Assembly (NCBI RefSeq): GCF_016595525.1
Contig: NZ_JAENII010000001.1
Location: 496,001-560,000, forward strand
Reading direction: 5' to 3'
Source of the DNA: Haloferula rosea
Lineage (GTDB): Bacteria > Verrucomicrobiota > Verrucomicrobiia > Verrucomicrobiales > Akkermansiaceae
DNA: 64,000 nt
Shown here: positions 51,990-60,732 of the stretch, piece by piece
How positions within the stretch are numbered: position 1 is the first letter of the stretch
Layout of the letters: the number at the start of each line of letters is the position of its first letter
Translations under genes and position numbers: made by a program
The notes under the pieces: generated by a model
What the model saw: the letters and a program-made list of their open reading frames with translations, nothing else
Told to the model about the DNA's origin: nothing
Databases searched by the model: none

Positions 51990-53201
51990 TCAGCATACGG
52001 CATGCGCCCCGATCTCCTCCGTGGTCAGGTAGCAGGCCGGGTCGCTGCCCCAGAGGTGACCATTGGCGAAGGCGGCGCGGGTGCGGAACCCACCGCCGCA
52101 GGTGGCGAACCACTGGCATCCGCCGCATGGCCCCTGCATTTTCTCCTGACGTTCCGAAGCGCTCAGGGCACCGACGGAGCGGATTTCGGAGAGGATCTTC
52201 GCGGACATGGGATTGCCTTCCTCCCAGATGGTGGAGAAGGGGATCTGCTTGACGTTGCCGAGCTGGACATCCTGCCAGAACTGGTCGGGATGCACGTTGC
52301 CCTGGGTATCGATGTTCGAGACGGCGCGACCGGAACTGTTCGCTCCGCCACCATTCCAGTTCAGGAGCTGGCGTGCCTGCTCGAGATTCGGGTGGTTTTC
52401 CCGCTCCATCCGCGTCAGCAGGTAGGCTCCGTCCGCTGGTTGGGTGACGGTCAGGACCTCGCGGTTGATGCCGCGGTCGTGCCAGTGTTCGACCCGCTTG
52501 ATCAGGGTGTCGATGGCGTGGCGGGACTCGGCGGGATCGAGCACCTGGAGTTCGCTGCCACGGCCGGCGGGGACGAGGTGATAGAAGCAGGTCCGTTTGA
52601 TTTCCTTTTCTTCGATGAAGTCGAGGATGCGATCGAGGTTGGCGACATTGTGCCGGGTCAGGGTCATGCGCAGGCCGGTCTTCTGGTCGACCTCGTGACA
52701 GTGCTTGAATCCACGCACGGCGGAATCGAAGGCACCCTGCTTGCCGCGGAATTCATCGTGGATGGCGCCGATGCCATCGAGGGAGATTCCGACGTAGGCC
52801 ACGTTGGCTTCCTTAAGGCGAGCGGCCTTCTCCGGCGTGATGAGCGTGCCATTGGTGGAGATGGTCAGTTTCAGGCCTTTGGAGGAAGCCAGGTCGACGA
52901 GGTCGAAGAAACGGGGGTGGATCATCGGTTCACCCCCGGAGAGCAGCAGCGAAGGCACCTGGTATTCGGCCAGATCCTGGACCACGGCTTGCATCTGCTC
53001 CCAGTTGAGTTCTCCGGGGTACTGCTGGGCCATCGAGTCCGAGTAGCAGTGGACACAGCGAAGGTTGCAGGTCCGGGTGATGTTCCAGACGACGATGGGC
53101 TTGCGCACGCGTGAGTTGGAAGCGGCTGCCTTGCCGTGGCCGTAGCGCAGGTCGTCGGCAGGTTGGGCTTCTCCGGTCCAGAGTCGGGTCAGATTGATCA
53201 T
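51990..53201 (-). CDS. AhbC/NirJ-like radical SAM/SPASM protein
   Basis: A 403-residue radical SAM enzyme. The ATG at 53201 starts INLTRLWTG and overlaps the upstream stop by four bases (ATGA). The [4Fe-4S]-SAM motif CNLRCVHCY has Cys45, 49 and 52. Segments strongly like AhbC (12,18-didecarboxysiroheme deacetylase) and NirJ (heme d1 synthesis) include CFYHLVPAGRGSEL, LTVTQPADGAYLL, ANSSGRAVSNID, NVHPDQFW and CYLTTEEIG. The C-terminal SPASM-type cysteine cluster is CGGCQWFATCGGG...DPAC. AhbC/D and NirJ all act on siroheme-derived tetrapyrroles. The evidence points to heme or heme d1 synthesis but does not settle which. Confidence 0.82.
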   Translation of the reverse strand: MINLTRLWTGEAQPADDLRYGHGKAAASNSRVRKPIVVWNITRTCNLRCVHCYSDSMAQQYPGELNWEQMQAVVQDLAEYQVPSLLLSGGEPMIHPRFFDLVDLASSKGLKLTISTNGTLITPEKAARLKEANVAYVGISLDGIGAIHDEFRGKQGAFDSAVRGFKHCHEVDQKTGLRMTLTRHNVANLDRILDFIEEKEIKRTCFYHLVPAGRGSELQVLDPAESRHAIDTLIKRVEHWHDRGINREVLTVTQPADGAYLLTRMERENHPNLEQARQLLNWNGGGANSSGRAVSNIDTQGNVHPDQFWQDVQLGNVKQIPFSTIWEEGNPMSAKILSEIRSVGALSASERQEKMQGPCGGCQWFATCGGGFRTRAAFANGHLWGSDPACYLTTEEIGAHAVC

Positions 53202-54274
53202 GAATTGAGCATTGCAGGTTCGTAGGAGCAGGATGGATCCGCTGCGAAGGCGTCGCCCGTCATGCCGTAGGCACGGGAACGCGAGCCACCACAGATCTTG
53301 CGGAACTCGCAGCGGCCGCATTTGCCGCCGAGGGCATCGGAGTCACGCAGGCTGACGAAGAGCGGATGGTTGCGGTAGATCCATGCGGGGTGGTGCTCGC
53401 GCACGGTCCCGCATTCGAAAGGAAGAAAGCCGGATGGACTGACCACGCCGGTGTGGGAAATGAACATCACGCCGCGTCCATCACGGATGCCGAGGGGCGA
53501 GCGCATGCCCTGACGTCCCTTGTTGCCGCCCTTTCCACGCTGCGCGAGCACGCGGCGGAAGTGGTGGCCTTCGGTGGTCTTGATGGCGAAAGGTGCGTTG
53601 CCGACGAGGTCGGCCATTTCCGCGAAGATCCGCTCGAGGTCATCGGCTGCCGGGACGTCTGCGGCGCCGGCACGACCGGTGGGGACGAGGATGAAGACAC
53701 TCCACATCTCGGGCTTGAGTTCGAACATGAGGTCGCGGAAGGCGTGGAACTCGTGGAGGTTCGAAGCGGCCAGGGTGGTGTTGATCTGTACTGACAGGCC
53801 GGCGTCGTGCGCCATGTGGACGGCCTTGATCGTGCGGTCGAAGGTGTGCGGGACGCCGCGGAAACGGTCGTGGGTTTCGGCGGTGGCTCCGTCGAGGCTC
53901 AATGAGATGCGCTTGATGCCGGCATCGTGGATACTAGAGAAATCGTAGTTTACGAGTCTCTGGGTGCCGGATGGGCTGAGGCCGACCCGCATGCCTGCGT
54001 CGCTGGCACGGCGTCCGATTTCCAGCACATCCTTGCGCATCAGCGGGTCGCCACCTGTGAGGATGAGCATGGGTGGGGCGAGTTCGGCGAGTTGATCCAC
54101 CAGCTTGAAAGCCTCGTCGTGGTTCAGTTCGCGTGGGTCGCGCCGGGGTTGGGCTTCAGCGCGGCAGTGCTGGCAGGCGAGGGCGCAAGCCCTGGTGATC
54201 TCCCAGAAGACCAGAAATGGGCGTGCCGCAAACGGGTCCTTGTCGGCGGTGGAGTTCTGGAAAGGGGCGACCAT
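53198..54274 (-). CDS. AhbD-like radical SAM/SPASM protein (TIGR04053-like)
   Basis: A 358-residue radical SAM enzyme, first gene of the cluster (ATG at 54274). The cluster-binding motif CALACQHCRAEAQ has Cys30, 34 and 37, with LVFWEITRACALAC close to the LVAWETTRSCNLACRHCRAEA start of AhbD. MLILTGGDPLMRKD, RISLSLDGATAETHDRFRG, ILVPTGRAG, and SPASM cysteines in CGRCEFRKICGGSRSRAYGMTGDAFAADPSC are present. AhbD makes heme from Fe-coproporphyrin III. From memory this protein is closest to the group called TIGR04053, often near NirJ-like genes. The product is a tetrapyrrole-modifying enzyme by inference; the exact reaction is open. Confidence 0.8.
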   Translation of the reverse strand: MVAPFQNSTADKDPFAARPFLVFWEITRACALACQHCRAEAQPRRDPRELNHDEAFKLVDQLAELAPPMLILTGGDPLMRKDVLEIGRRASDAGMRVGLSPSGTQRLVNYDFSSIHDAGIKRISLSLDGATAETHDRFRGVPHTFDRTIKAVHMAHDAGLSVQINTTLAASNLHEFHAFRDLMFELKPEMWSVFILVPTGRAGAADVPAADDLERIFAEMADLVGNAPFAIKTTEGHHFRRVLAQRGKGGNKGRQGMRSPLGIRDGRGVMFISHTGVVSPSGFLPFECGTVREHHPAWIYRNHPLFVSLRDSDALGGKCGRCEFRKICGGSRSRAYGMTGDAFAADPSCSYEPAMLNS

Positions 54275-54677
54275 GGCTTGGTGATGAGTTGACCGGAGTA
54301 AACGCCGGGTAGGAGCAAGGCTCCACGCCGCAAGCGAGACTCACTCCGCGTATTCTGCTTTGGATTCTGGCGGGAGTCTTCAGCTCGGATGCGAGGCGAC
54401 GAGGCGCCGGTCCAAGCCTTGTTTTCCCTGACGGATCAACGGAATCCGGTTCCCCGGTGCAGTCGGGAGGAGCGTGGCCAACGGTATGAATAATGCAAGA
54501 ACAAAAGGTCTGTAATTCAGTAAATAAGCACGCGTTGACTTCGGTGGGTGGTGAGTGAAGGAGTGGGGGGGCGGGTCCTAGGCGGGTGATAGGTCCGAGG
54601 CGGGTGATCCGGCCACGAAAAAGCGCCCGCTCCTGGGTGGAGGCGGGCGCTTTTGAAAGGTGGGAACCTGAGGGGGA
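54275..54677. other. intergenic region upstream of the radical SAM operon and downstream of tsf
   Basis: About 400 bases without a credible gene. It should hold the promoter of the minus-strand radical SAM-NnrS operon. GGAGCAAGGCTCC at 54312-54324 is a small palindrome related to those at 4308-4349. An AT-rich stretch lies at about 54485-54535. A half-site for an FNR/NnrR-type regulator, TTGAT (minus strand, 54435-54439), has no good second half. The right end contains the tsf terminator. Confidence 0.5.
54619..54654 (-). terminator. rho-independent terminator of tsf
   Basis: A 12-base stem, AAAAGCGCCCGC / GCGGGCGCTTTT, with a 12-base partially pairable loop. On the minus strand it reads out as GCTTTTTCGTGGCC, a five-T tract. 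It starts 23 bases after the tsf stop. Confidence 0.9.
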
Positions 54678-55544
54678 TTACTCGCCGAGTCCGAAGCGGA
54701 CGAAGCGGCGGATTTCCAGTTCGTCGCCGACGGTCTTGCCGGTGGTGGCGACGAGGCCCTTGATCTTCTGGTCGGGGTCCTTGACGAAGGCTTGCTCGAG
54801 CAGGCAGTTCTCGGAGAAGAACTTGCCGATCTTGCCGAGGATGATCTTTTCGATGATCTCGGCAGGCTTGCCTTCGTTGTTGAGCTGGGCACGGAAGACG
54901 TCCTTCTCGGCCTCGACGAGGTCGGAGGAGATGTCTTCGCTGGAAAGTCCCTTCGGTGCGGCTGCTGCGATGTGGAGGGTGATGTCCTTCACGAGCTCTT
55001 GGAACTCTTCCTTGGCGGCGGTTTCGCCTTGCTTGGCTCCGACTTCGACGAGGACGCCGACCTTGCCGCCCATGTGGATGTAGTGGGCGATGGTGCCGCT
55101 GCCTTCGAGTTCGAAGCGCTCGAACTTGCGGAGTTGGATGTTCTCGCCCAGTTCGATGACCTTGGCCTTCACGAACTCGTCGATGGTGCCCTCGCCCTTG
55201 CTGACCTTGAGCGCTTCCTCGAGATTCGAGGCGTCGCTGGCTGCGAGGGTGTCGGCGATTTCGTCGACGAAGGCGACAAAGGTCTCGTTGCGCGACACGA
55301 AGTCGGTCTCGCAGTTGACTTCGACGAGGATGCCGGACTTGCCGTCATCGGAGAGGCGGGCGGCGATGATGCCTTCGGAGGCTTCGCGGTCGGCCTTGCC
55401 TGCGGCTTTCGAAATGCCCTTCTCGCGGAGCCAGGTCACAGCGGCCTCAAGGTCGCCGGCGGTCTCGGTGAGGGCCTTCTTGCAGTCCATCATGCCCGCG
55501 TTGGTCTTATCGCGGAGTTCTTTGACGAGTGATGCGGTGATCAT
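54678..55544 (-). CDS. tsf: elongation factor Ts
   Basis: Guanine-nucleotide exchange factor that recycles EF-Tu-GDP to EF-Tu-GTP. The ATG at 55544 gives 288 residues beginning ITASLVKELRDKTNAGMMDCKKAL, the standard EF-Ts N-terminal UBA-like domain; the open frame to 55580 adds 12 residues that do not match. VEVNCETDFVSRNE is the EF-Ts signature in the core. VKDITLHIAAAAPKGL and the C-terminal EIRRFVRFGLGE complete the protein. It lies 98 bases after rpsB in the usual rpsB-tsf order, and has a strong terminator. Confidence 0.97.
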   Translation of the reverse strand: MITASLVKELRDKTNAGMMDCKKALTETAGDLEAAVTWLREKGISKAAGKADREASEGIIAARLSDDGKSGILVEVNCETDFVSRNETFVAFVDEIADTLAASDASNLEEALKVSKGEGTIDEFVKAKVIELGENIQLRKFERFELEGSGTIAHYIHMGGKVGVLVEVGAKQGETAAKEEFQELVKDITLHIAAAAPKGLSSEDISSDLVEAEKDVFRAQLNNEGKPAEIIEKIILGKIGKFFSENCLLEQAFVKDPDQKIKGLVATTGKTVGDELEIRRFVRFGLGE

Positions 55545-55642
55545 GGTGTGATGTAATCGTTGGATGGTTCGGAGCGGCACGGATCGTGAAGGGGGAGCCC
55601 TTCGAGATCAGTGCCTGCTCGGGTGACGTTTCCGTGAGTTCC

Positions 55643-56326
55643 TCAGCCCTTCTTGCCGACGACGATGGCGTCGACGAGGTTCTGGAGGATGATGCGGATC
55701 GAGCGAACGGAGTCGTCGTTGCCCGGGATCGGGTAATCGACCACGCCAGGGTCGGCATTGGAGTCGACAATGGCGATGATCGGGATGTTCAGGCGGCGGG
55801 CTTCGGCGACGGCGATGGACTCGCGTGCGGAGTCGACGATCACCAGTGCGTCGGGAAGGCCGTCCATGTTGCGGATGCCTTCGAGGTTGCGGCGCAGCTT
55901 GTTCTTCTCACGAGTCAGTGCGGCGAACTCCTTCTTGGAGATCATCTTGAACTCAGGCGACTTTTCGAGGCCTTCGAGCCACTTGAGGCGCTCGATGGAC
56001 TTCTTGACGGTCGACATGTTGGTCAGCATGCCACCGAGCCAGCGGTGATTGACGTAGAATTGCTTGGTTGCCTCAGCGGACTGCTGGACGGCTTCCTGGG
56101 CCTGGCGCTTGCAGCCGACGAAGAGGATCTTCTTGCCCTTGGTGGCGAGGCCGGAGAGGTAGTCGGAGGCCTTGTCGAGGCACTTGACGGTCTGGTCCAG
56201 GTTGATGATGTAGATCCCACCCTTGTCCTTCATCAGGTAGGGCTTCATTTTGGGATTCCACTTCTTGGTCTGGTGGCCGTAGTGGACGCCGGCGTCCACC
56301 ATTTCGTTGATGAGTTCGTTAATCAT
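55643..56326 (-). CDS. rpsB: 30S ribosomal protein S2
   Basis: Ribosomal protein S2, 227 residues, first gene of the rpsB-tsf operon. [49 protein letters not shown] and [24 protein letters not shown] are classical S2 blocks. The protein is a little shorter than the E. coli protein at both ends. The leader (56327-56460) may hold an autoregulatory S2-binding element, but I could not pick out a hairpin that is convincing. Confidence 0.97.
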   Translation of the reverse strand: MINELINEMVDAGVHYGHQTKKWNPKMKPYLMKDKGGIYIINLDQTVKCLDKASDYLSGLATKGKKILFVGCKRQAQEAVQQSAEATKQFYVNHRWLGGMLTNMSTVKKSIERLKWLEGLEKSPEFKMISKKEFAALTREKNKLRRNLEGIRNMDGLPDALVIVDSARESIAVAEARRLNIPIIAIVDSNADPGVVDYPIPGNDDSVRSIRIILQNLVDAIVVGKKG

Positions 56327-56540
56327 GTTCTTGGTCCCGCCTTGATTCAGGTCGGGCGATTTTGGGAAACCCGCCGCATGGATCGGTCCCTCCGGTTTCC
56401 CGTTGTCGTAGCGGCAGCGAAAGAAGGGACGCGCGGGATAGGGGGTGGGGCCTGGATTGGCAAGGGAAAAGGCGACCGATGCCAGGGATGGTCGGGTCCG
56501 GAGCGGGGGAGATCGGCGGATTTCGCTACCGTGGAATGTC

Positions 56541-58676
56541 CTACTGGTCGGGGAGCTGGGTGAGGTCGTCGCGGACCTGGGAGACCTGGGCGATCAGATC
56601 GGGGTCAAGCTGGTCGGGGCTGGAAGCGGGGTCGAAACGTCGTGCCTGATGGAGGCGGATGGCGCTTTCCAGTGGGATGGGGTCGGGAAGGAGGGGGATG
56701 AGCTGGCGCAGCCAGCGGGTGATGGGGGTGCCGGGAGGGCGGGGGCCGATGTGGGGGGTGGCGAGGGGTTCGAGGTCGCTGAGGGCGGTGGTTTCGACCT
56801 TGCGGCGGTATGGGGTGGTGGTGCGTTCTTCTTCGAGCCGCTTCTTCGAACGCCAGAGCCTTCTGGCGACGAGGAGGGCGCCGAAGACCAGCGGCAGGAC
56901 CATGAGGAGGATGGCCATGGCCATGTTGCCGGGCTGGGTCCGCCAGACGAGGAGGTCGTCACGGAACATCTGAAGCCGGTCGAGCCAGGGCTGCCATGCG
57001 GCCACCCGAGGGGTTTCACGGCCGGTCCAGTCGGCTGGGGTGAGATCGACATCGACCCACTTCCCTCGCGCGGCGTCCCATGCGAGTGCCCAGGCGTGGG
57101 CGTGGGTTCCACGGAGGAAGGCGACGCCGGACTTCGGATCGCGCTCGGCAACGCTGAAGCCGGTGGCGTATCGGGTCGGCACGCCACATTCGCGGAGGAT
57201 GAAGGCGGTGGCGGTGGCGAAGTACTCGCAGTGGCCGCGTTTGGTCTGATTGAGGAAGATGGTGACGAAGGCGGCGCGGCCGTTGTCGGTGCGGGGGCGC
57301 GGTTGTTCGAGGTAGCGGGTGTAGGTGAAGTGGTCGTTGAAGTGCTGGCGCAGGACCCGGATTCGCTCTTCAAAGGGAAGATCGCGCAGGCCGAGCCGAT
57401 CGACGAACTCGGCAATGGCCTCGGCTTCGTTGGTGGGGATGCGCAGGTCGGGGTCGACCCGGTCGGGGTTGCGGGGGTCCTCCCATGGTGGGCGGGCGGT
57501 GGTCATGGGGTCGGCCCAGCGGACGACGGTATCGGTGACCGGGTGTTTCGGGTCGAGCCGGAGGGTGCCGAAGGGGTTGATTTCGAGCTGCTGGCTCTCC
57601 TGCACGATGCTGGCGGCATTGGCGGGGATGGGAAGGAGGCCCTTCCTCGGGTGGGAGCCGCGCAGGGTGAAGTAGGGCAGGGATGGATGGGTGGCGGCCG
57701 CGGGGTCGAGGAAGGTGTTGTCCTCCGCGAGAGCGGTGATGCGGTATTCAATCTCATCGGCACCGACCGAGGGAAGATCCTCGAACATGCCGGTGGTGCG
57801 GACGGCGTCTTCGTCCCTCGGATCGACGGGGAGTACGGTGCTCCAGTAGGTGTTCAGGTAGGTGTTGTAGGCTGCGACGCGGACGAGGCGTGGCAGGTCA
57901 CCGTGGCCGGGGATGAGGCGCCATTGGATTGCGGGAGACTGCTTGATCTCCCTCAATTCGCCGATGGAGGTGCGGGTCTGGCGTGCCCAGTCGAGCGAGC
58001 CGTATTGATAGTTGCCGAGGACGAAGCGCTGGTAGGCGTAGTTCAGTGCCTTTTCCCCGCCGAGGCCGCCGATGGTGGCGAGGGTGATCATGACGAGGGC
58101 GCCGATCGGGGCGAGCCGCTGTTTCCATGAGAACGAGCGGTGGAAGGCCCAGATGATCAGAATGAGGGCGGCCGGGAAGAAAATGACCGAGCGGGCGTGA
58201 TCGCCGAGTGCCGAAGCCACCAGGGTGACGGTCAGGTAGACGTAGCCGAAGTTGAAACGGACGTCGCGGAAGGGCAGGCCGTATTTCTCACAATGGGCCT
58301 TCCGTCGTCTGAGGAACTGCGAGAAATTCGTGAGTGAGATGCTACGGTGGATGCCGTAGCTCTGCACGAACTGGAGCGGGAGGATGATGACCGGTAACCA
58401 GACGACCGTCTTCGGCAGTGCGGAAATGACGGATGAATTCATCCAGATGATCGCCCCGGAAAAGAGGAGGAGGACGAGCGAGGTCCGCCAGGCGCGTTGG
58501 CTGGCGAGGTCGCTGAATTCCCAGCGGATTCTCGTCCAGTGGGATGCCTCGACGATGATGGCGGTGATCAGACCGATCAAGGGATGATCCGAAATACCGC
58601 CCCACAGCATCAGCGCCACCCCGAGCAGGAGGCGGGGTGGTGCGGTGGGTTCGCGGGGTGATGAGATGGATCTCAT
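56541..58676 (-). CDS. TgpA-type membrane transglutaminase-like protein
   Basis: A 711-residue membrane protein of the DUF3488/TgpA family. The N-terminal region has about six TM helices (15-205), followed by a periplasmic part with a transglutaminase core containing Cys483 ([12 protein letters not shown]), His527 ([11 protein letters not shown]) and Asp544 (VDVDLTPAD), the expected triad. One more TM helix lies near 575-590 and a cytoplasmic tail finishes the protein. The gene is 5 bases after the DUF58 gene and in the same direction, forming a DUF58-TgpA pair that is usually accompanied by a MoxR ATPase. No MoxR gene is visible on the window side. Confidence 0.88.
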   Translation of the reverse strand: MRSISSPREPTAPPRLLLGVALMLWGGISDHPLIGLITAIIVEASHWTRIRWEFSDLASQRAWRTSLVLLLFSGAIIWMNSSVISALPKTVVWLPVIILPLQFVQSYGIHRSISLTNFSQFLRRRKAHCEKYGLPFRDVRFNFGYVYLTVTLVASALGDHARSVIFFPAALILIIWAFHRSFSWKQRLAPIGALVMITLATIGGLGGEKALNYAYQRFVLGNYQYGSLDWARQTRTSIGELREIKQSPAIQWRLIPGHGDLPRLVRVAAYNTYLNTYWSTVLPVDPRDEDAVRTTGMFEDLPSVGADEIEYRITALAEDNTFLDPAAATHPSLPYFTLRGSHPRKGLLPIPANAASIVQESQQLEINPFGTLRLDPKHPVTDTVVRWADPMTTARPPWEDPRNPDRVDPDLRIPTNEAEAIAEFVDRLGLRDLPFEERIRVLRQHFNDHFTYTRYLEQPRPRTDNGRAAFVTIFLNQTKRGHCEYFATATAFILRECGVPTRYATGFSVAERDPKSGVAFLRGTHAHAWALAWDAARGKWVDVDLTPADWTGRETPRVAAWQPWLDRLQMFRDDLLVWRTQPGNMAMAILLMVLPLVFGALLVARRLWRSKKRLEEERTTTPYRRKVETTALSDLEPLATPHIGPRPPGTPITRWLRQLIPLLPDPIPLESAIRLHQARRFDPASSPDQLDPDLIAQVSQVRDDLTQLPDQ

Positions 58677-58681
58677 GGCGG

Positions 58682-60064
58682 TCAGAGCCGGGGTGGGAGG
58701 CGCAGGAGGTCGGCTGCGAGGTGGGAGCTGCGCACGAAGTGAACGCGAGGTGGGCGGGATTCCGGGATTTCGCGGCAGACGACGACGGCGCCGATTTCGA
58801 CGCCGGCGCTGCTGATGGCGTTGAGGAGTTGGGCGCGTTCGGGAGACCAGCCGGCGATGACGGCGAGGCAGCCGGCCAGGTCTTCGGTGTGGCGGAGCAC
58901 GAGGCGCTTGAGGGATTCGAATTCGGGGGTGGGCGAGGCTTCGACGCCGGCAAGGACCTCGAGGAGGGTGTCCGAGCGCCCGGTGCCGCGGCCAGCGGTG
59001 ACGACCTGCTCGCGACCGGAGATGAACATCAGGTCGATGAGCGATTCCTGGGTGTCGATCGAGGAAACGAAAGAAGCCGCCACCGAGACGGCGTCTTCGA
59101 AGAGATCCTCGTCGAGTGCCTCCGGGAAGGTGTCGAGGATGAGGCCGTGGCGGGGGAAGAAAGTGTCCTCGAACTCCTTGACGATGGGTTTTCCGGTGCG
59201 CGCCCAGCTTTTCCAGTCGATCAGTCGGAGTGGGTCGCCGGGTTGGTAGTCGCGCAGGCTGACGAACTCACCGGACGGTCCGGTGTTGCGTGATGCGGCG
59301 TCGCCGCCGGGCTGAAACCGTGCGCTTCCGGGGAGTTCGAAACCCGGGAGTCGGAACCGTTGCGGGAGGACCGCCAGCGTGGCCGCCCGGTTCGAGACGA
59401 CGGTGCAGCGCTGGAACAGGCCGAGTGGGTCGGGCAGGAGGACGCGGAGGTCGTCGAGACGGATCAGGCCACGTCGTCGTGGCATGAGTTCGGCGGTGAG
59501 GGTTTGTTCTCCGTCGCGCTCGAGCGTAACGGGTTGGTCGGAGGGGGTGGCTTCAAAGAGGAGGCGGCGCTCGCAGAGCCAGTTCCAGCAGTAGTAGGCA
59601 AAGGTGCGGTCGAAGGCGTTGCGCTTCTCGCTACCGGGTTCGACGCTTTGCATGAAGAGCTCGCGGCTTGGACGAGGGTCGGGCGGGGTCTCGATCAGCC
59701 AGGCATTCCTCAGCTTCCGTTTCCCTTGGTTCTTCAGGTGGTAGCGGAGCCGCACCCTTTCGCCGGCGGTGGCGTGTTGCGGAAGGTCGCGCTGCACTTC
59801 GAGCTTGGCTCGGCGTAGCGGCAACCAGAGCAGGGAGATCACGCCGAGTGTGAAGGCGAAGGAGAGCAGGCGGAAGATCGGGTCGGAGGCCTGACCACCC
59901 GCCAGGCAGGTCAGCACGATCCCGATGAGCAGAAGTCCGATGCCGGCCGGTCGGAGTCGCCTGCGCAGGAAGAAATTCCACGCGGCCCCGGAGTGGTAGA
60001 AGCGGTGGACGGCCCTGCGGAGGCGAAGGGCGGGTGCCGTGACGTTGGTTGCGGATTCCGACAA
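58682..60064 (-). CDS. DUF58 protein
   Basis: A 460-residue protein with two TM helices near the N-terminus (about 40-80) and the DUF58 signature EFVSLRDYQPGDPLRLIDWKSWARTGKPIVKEF at about 268-300, followed by a von Willebrand A-like domain (PRHGLILDTFPEALDEDLFEDAV...). DUF58 proteins act with MoxR AAA+ ATPases and TgpA-type transglutaminases, but the shared function is not well known. The start is a TTG at 60064; no ATG is close. The TgpA-like gene begins 5 bases downstream. Confidence 0.87.
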   Translation of the reverse strand: MSESATNVTAPALRLRRAVHRFYHSGAAWNFFLRRRLRPAGIGLLLIGIVLTCLAGGQASDPIFRLLSFAFTLGVISLLWLPLRRAKLEVQRDLPQHATAGERVRLRYHLKNQGKRKLRNAWLIETPPDPRPSRELFMQSVEPGSEKRNAFDRTFAYYCWNWLCERRLLFEATPSDQPVTLERDGEQTLTAELMPRRRGLIRLDDLRVLLPDPLGLFQRCTVVSNRAATLAVLPQRFRLPGFELPGSARFQPGGDAASRNTGPSGEFVSLRDYQPGDPLRLIDWKSWARTGKPIVKEFEDTFFPRHGLILDTFPEALDEDLFEDAVSVAASFVSSIDTQESLIDLMFISGREQVVTAGRGTGRSDTLLEVLAGVEASPTPEFESLKRLVLRHTEDLAGCLAVIAGWSPERAQLLNAISSAGVEIGAVVVCREIPESRPPRVHFVRSSHLAADLLRLPPRL

Positions 60065-60165
60065 GGTGGGGGAAGTCTAGAGTCGGGATGCGGGGGGTGC
60101 CAGCAAAGACGATCATGGGGCGTCGATGGGTTGCCATCGGCGTGGAAGCTTGGTAGCCGAACGGA

Positions 60166-60696
60166 GTGAGTGAGCCGCACGATGAGTCTGAGCATGCCCT
60201 GGATGGGCGGGTGCTGGCGGCGCAGTGTCGGGAGCTTCTGCTGGCGCTCCGTCTGCGGAAGCTGGCGGGTCGACTCAGGGTGGGCTGGAACCCCAGACTG
60301 CGGTCGACGGCCGGGCGTGCCTGGCTTGAAGACTCGTGGATCGAGCTGAATCCGCTGCTGGTCAAGCATGGTGAGAAGGAGGTCAGGCTTACGCTTCTGC
60401 ATGAATTGGCCCATCTGGTGGCCCATGAGAGGCATGGTCGGCGGATCGCACCGCATGGCCCTGAATGGCAGAAGGCGTGCGCGGATCTTGGGATCCCCGG
60501 AGCGCCGGTGACCCATCGGCTGGACCTCCCGAGGAGGAAGGTGGTGCGGCGCTACTACTACGAGTGTCCGAGCTGTGGCGCGGGCATGAGGCGGGTGCGG
60601 CGGATGAAGCGCGAGGCTGCCTGCCTGGCGTGTTGCCGACGGCACTCCGATGGCCGGTTCGATCGTCGTTTCGTGATGGTCGAGAAGCAGGCGTGA
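60166..60696 (+). CDS. SprT-like zinc metalloprotease
   Basis: A 176-residue SprT/Spartan-type protein. HELAHLVAHERHG (His79-Glu80-x-x-His83) gives the HExxH zinc-binding motif, a third histidine (His97, IAPHGPEWQ) is in the usual place, and a C-terminal zinc ribbon has Cys134, 137 (CPSC), 153 and 156 (CLACC). The start is a GTG at 60166, divergent from DUF58 by 101 bases. Related proteins handle DNA-protein crosslinks in eukaryotes; in bacteria the role is unclear. Confidence 0.85.
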   Translation: MSEPHDESEHALDGRVLAAQCRELLLALRLRKLAGRLRVGWNPRLRSTAGRAWLEDSWIELNPLLVKHGEKEVRLTLLHELAHLVAHERHGRRIAPHGPEWQKACADLGIPGAPVTHRLDLPRRKVVRRYYYECPSCGAGMRRVRRMKREAACLACCRRHSDGRFDRRFVMVEKQA

Positions 60697-60701
60697 GCGT
60701 G

Positions 60702-60732
60702 CTAGTGCAGTCCGCCAAGCAGACTGCACTAG
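60702..60732. other. perfect hairpin overlapping the sulfatase stop
   Basis: An 11-base-pair perfect stem, CTAGTGCAGTC / GACTGCACTAG, with a 9-base loop lies between the convergent SprT-like and sulfatase genes; its right arm includes the sulfatase stop codon. There is no U-tract on either side, so it may be a rho-dependent or processing-associated 3' end for both. Confidence 0.6.

Noticed and set aside
54435-54439. Possible FNR/NnrR box before the radical SAM operon
   Set aside because: Only one half-site (TTGAT on the minus strand) is present; the partner half reads CAGGG, so no palindrome.
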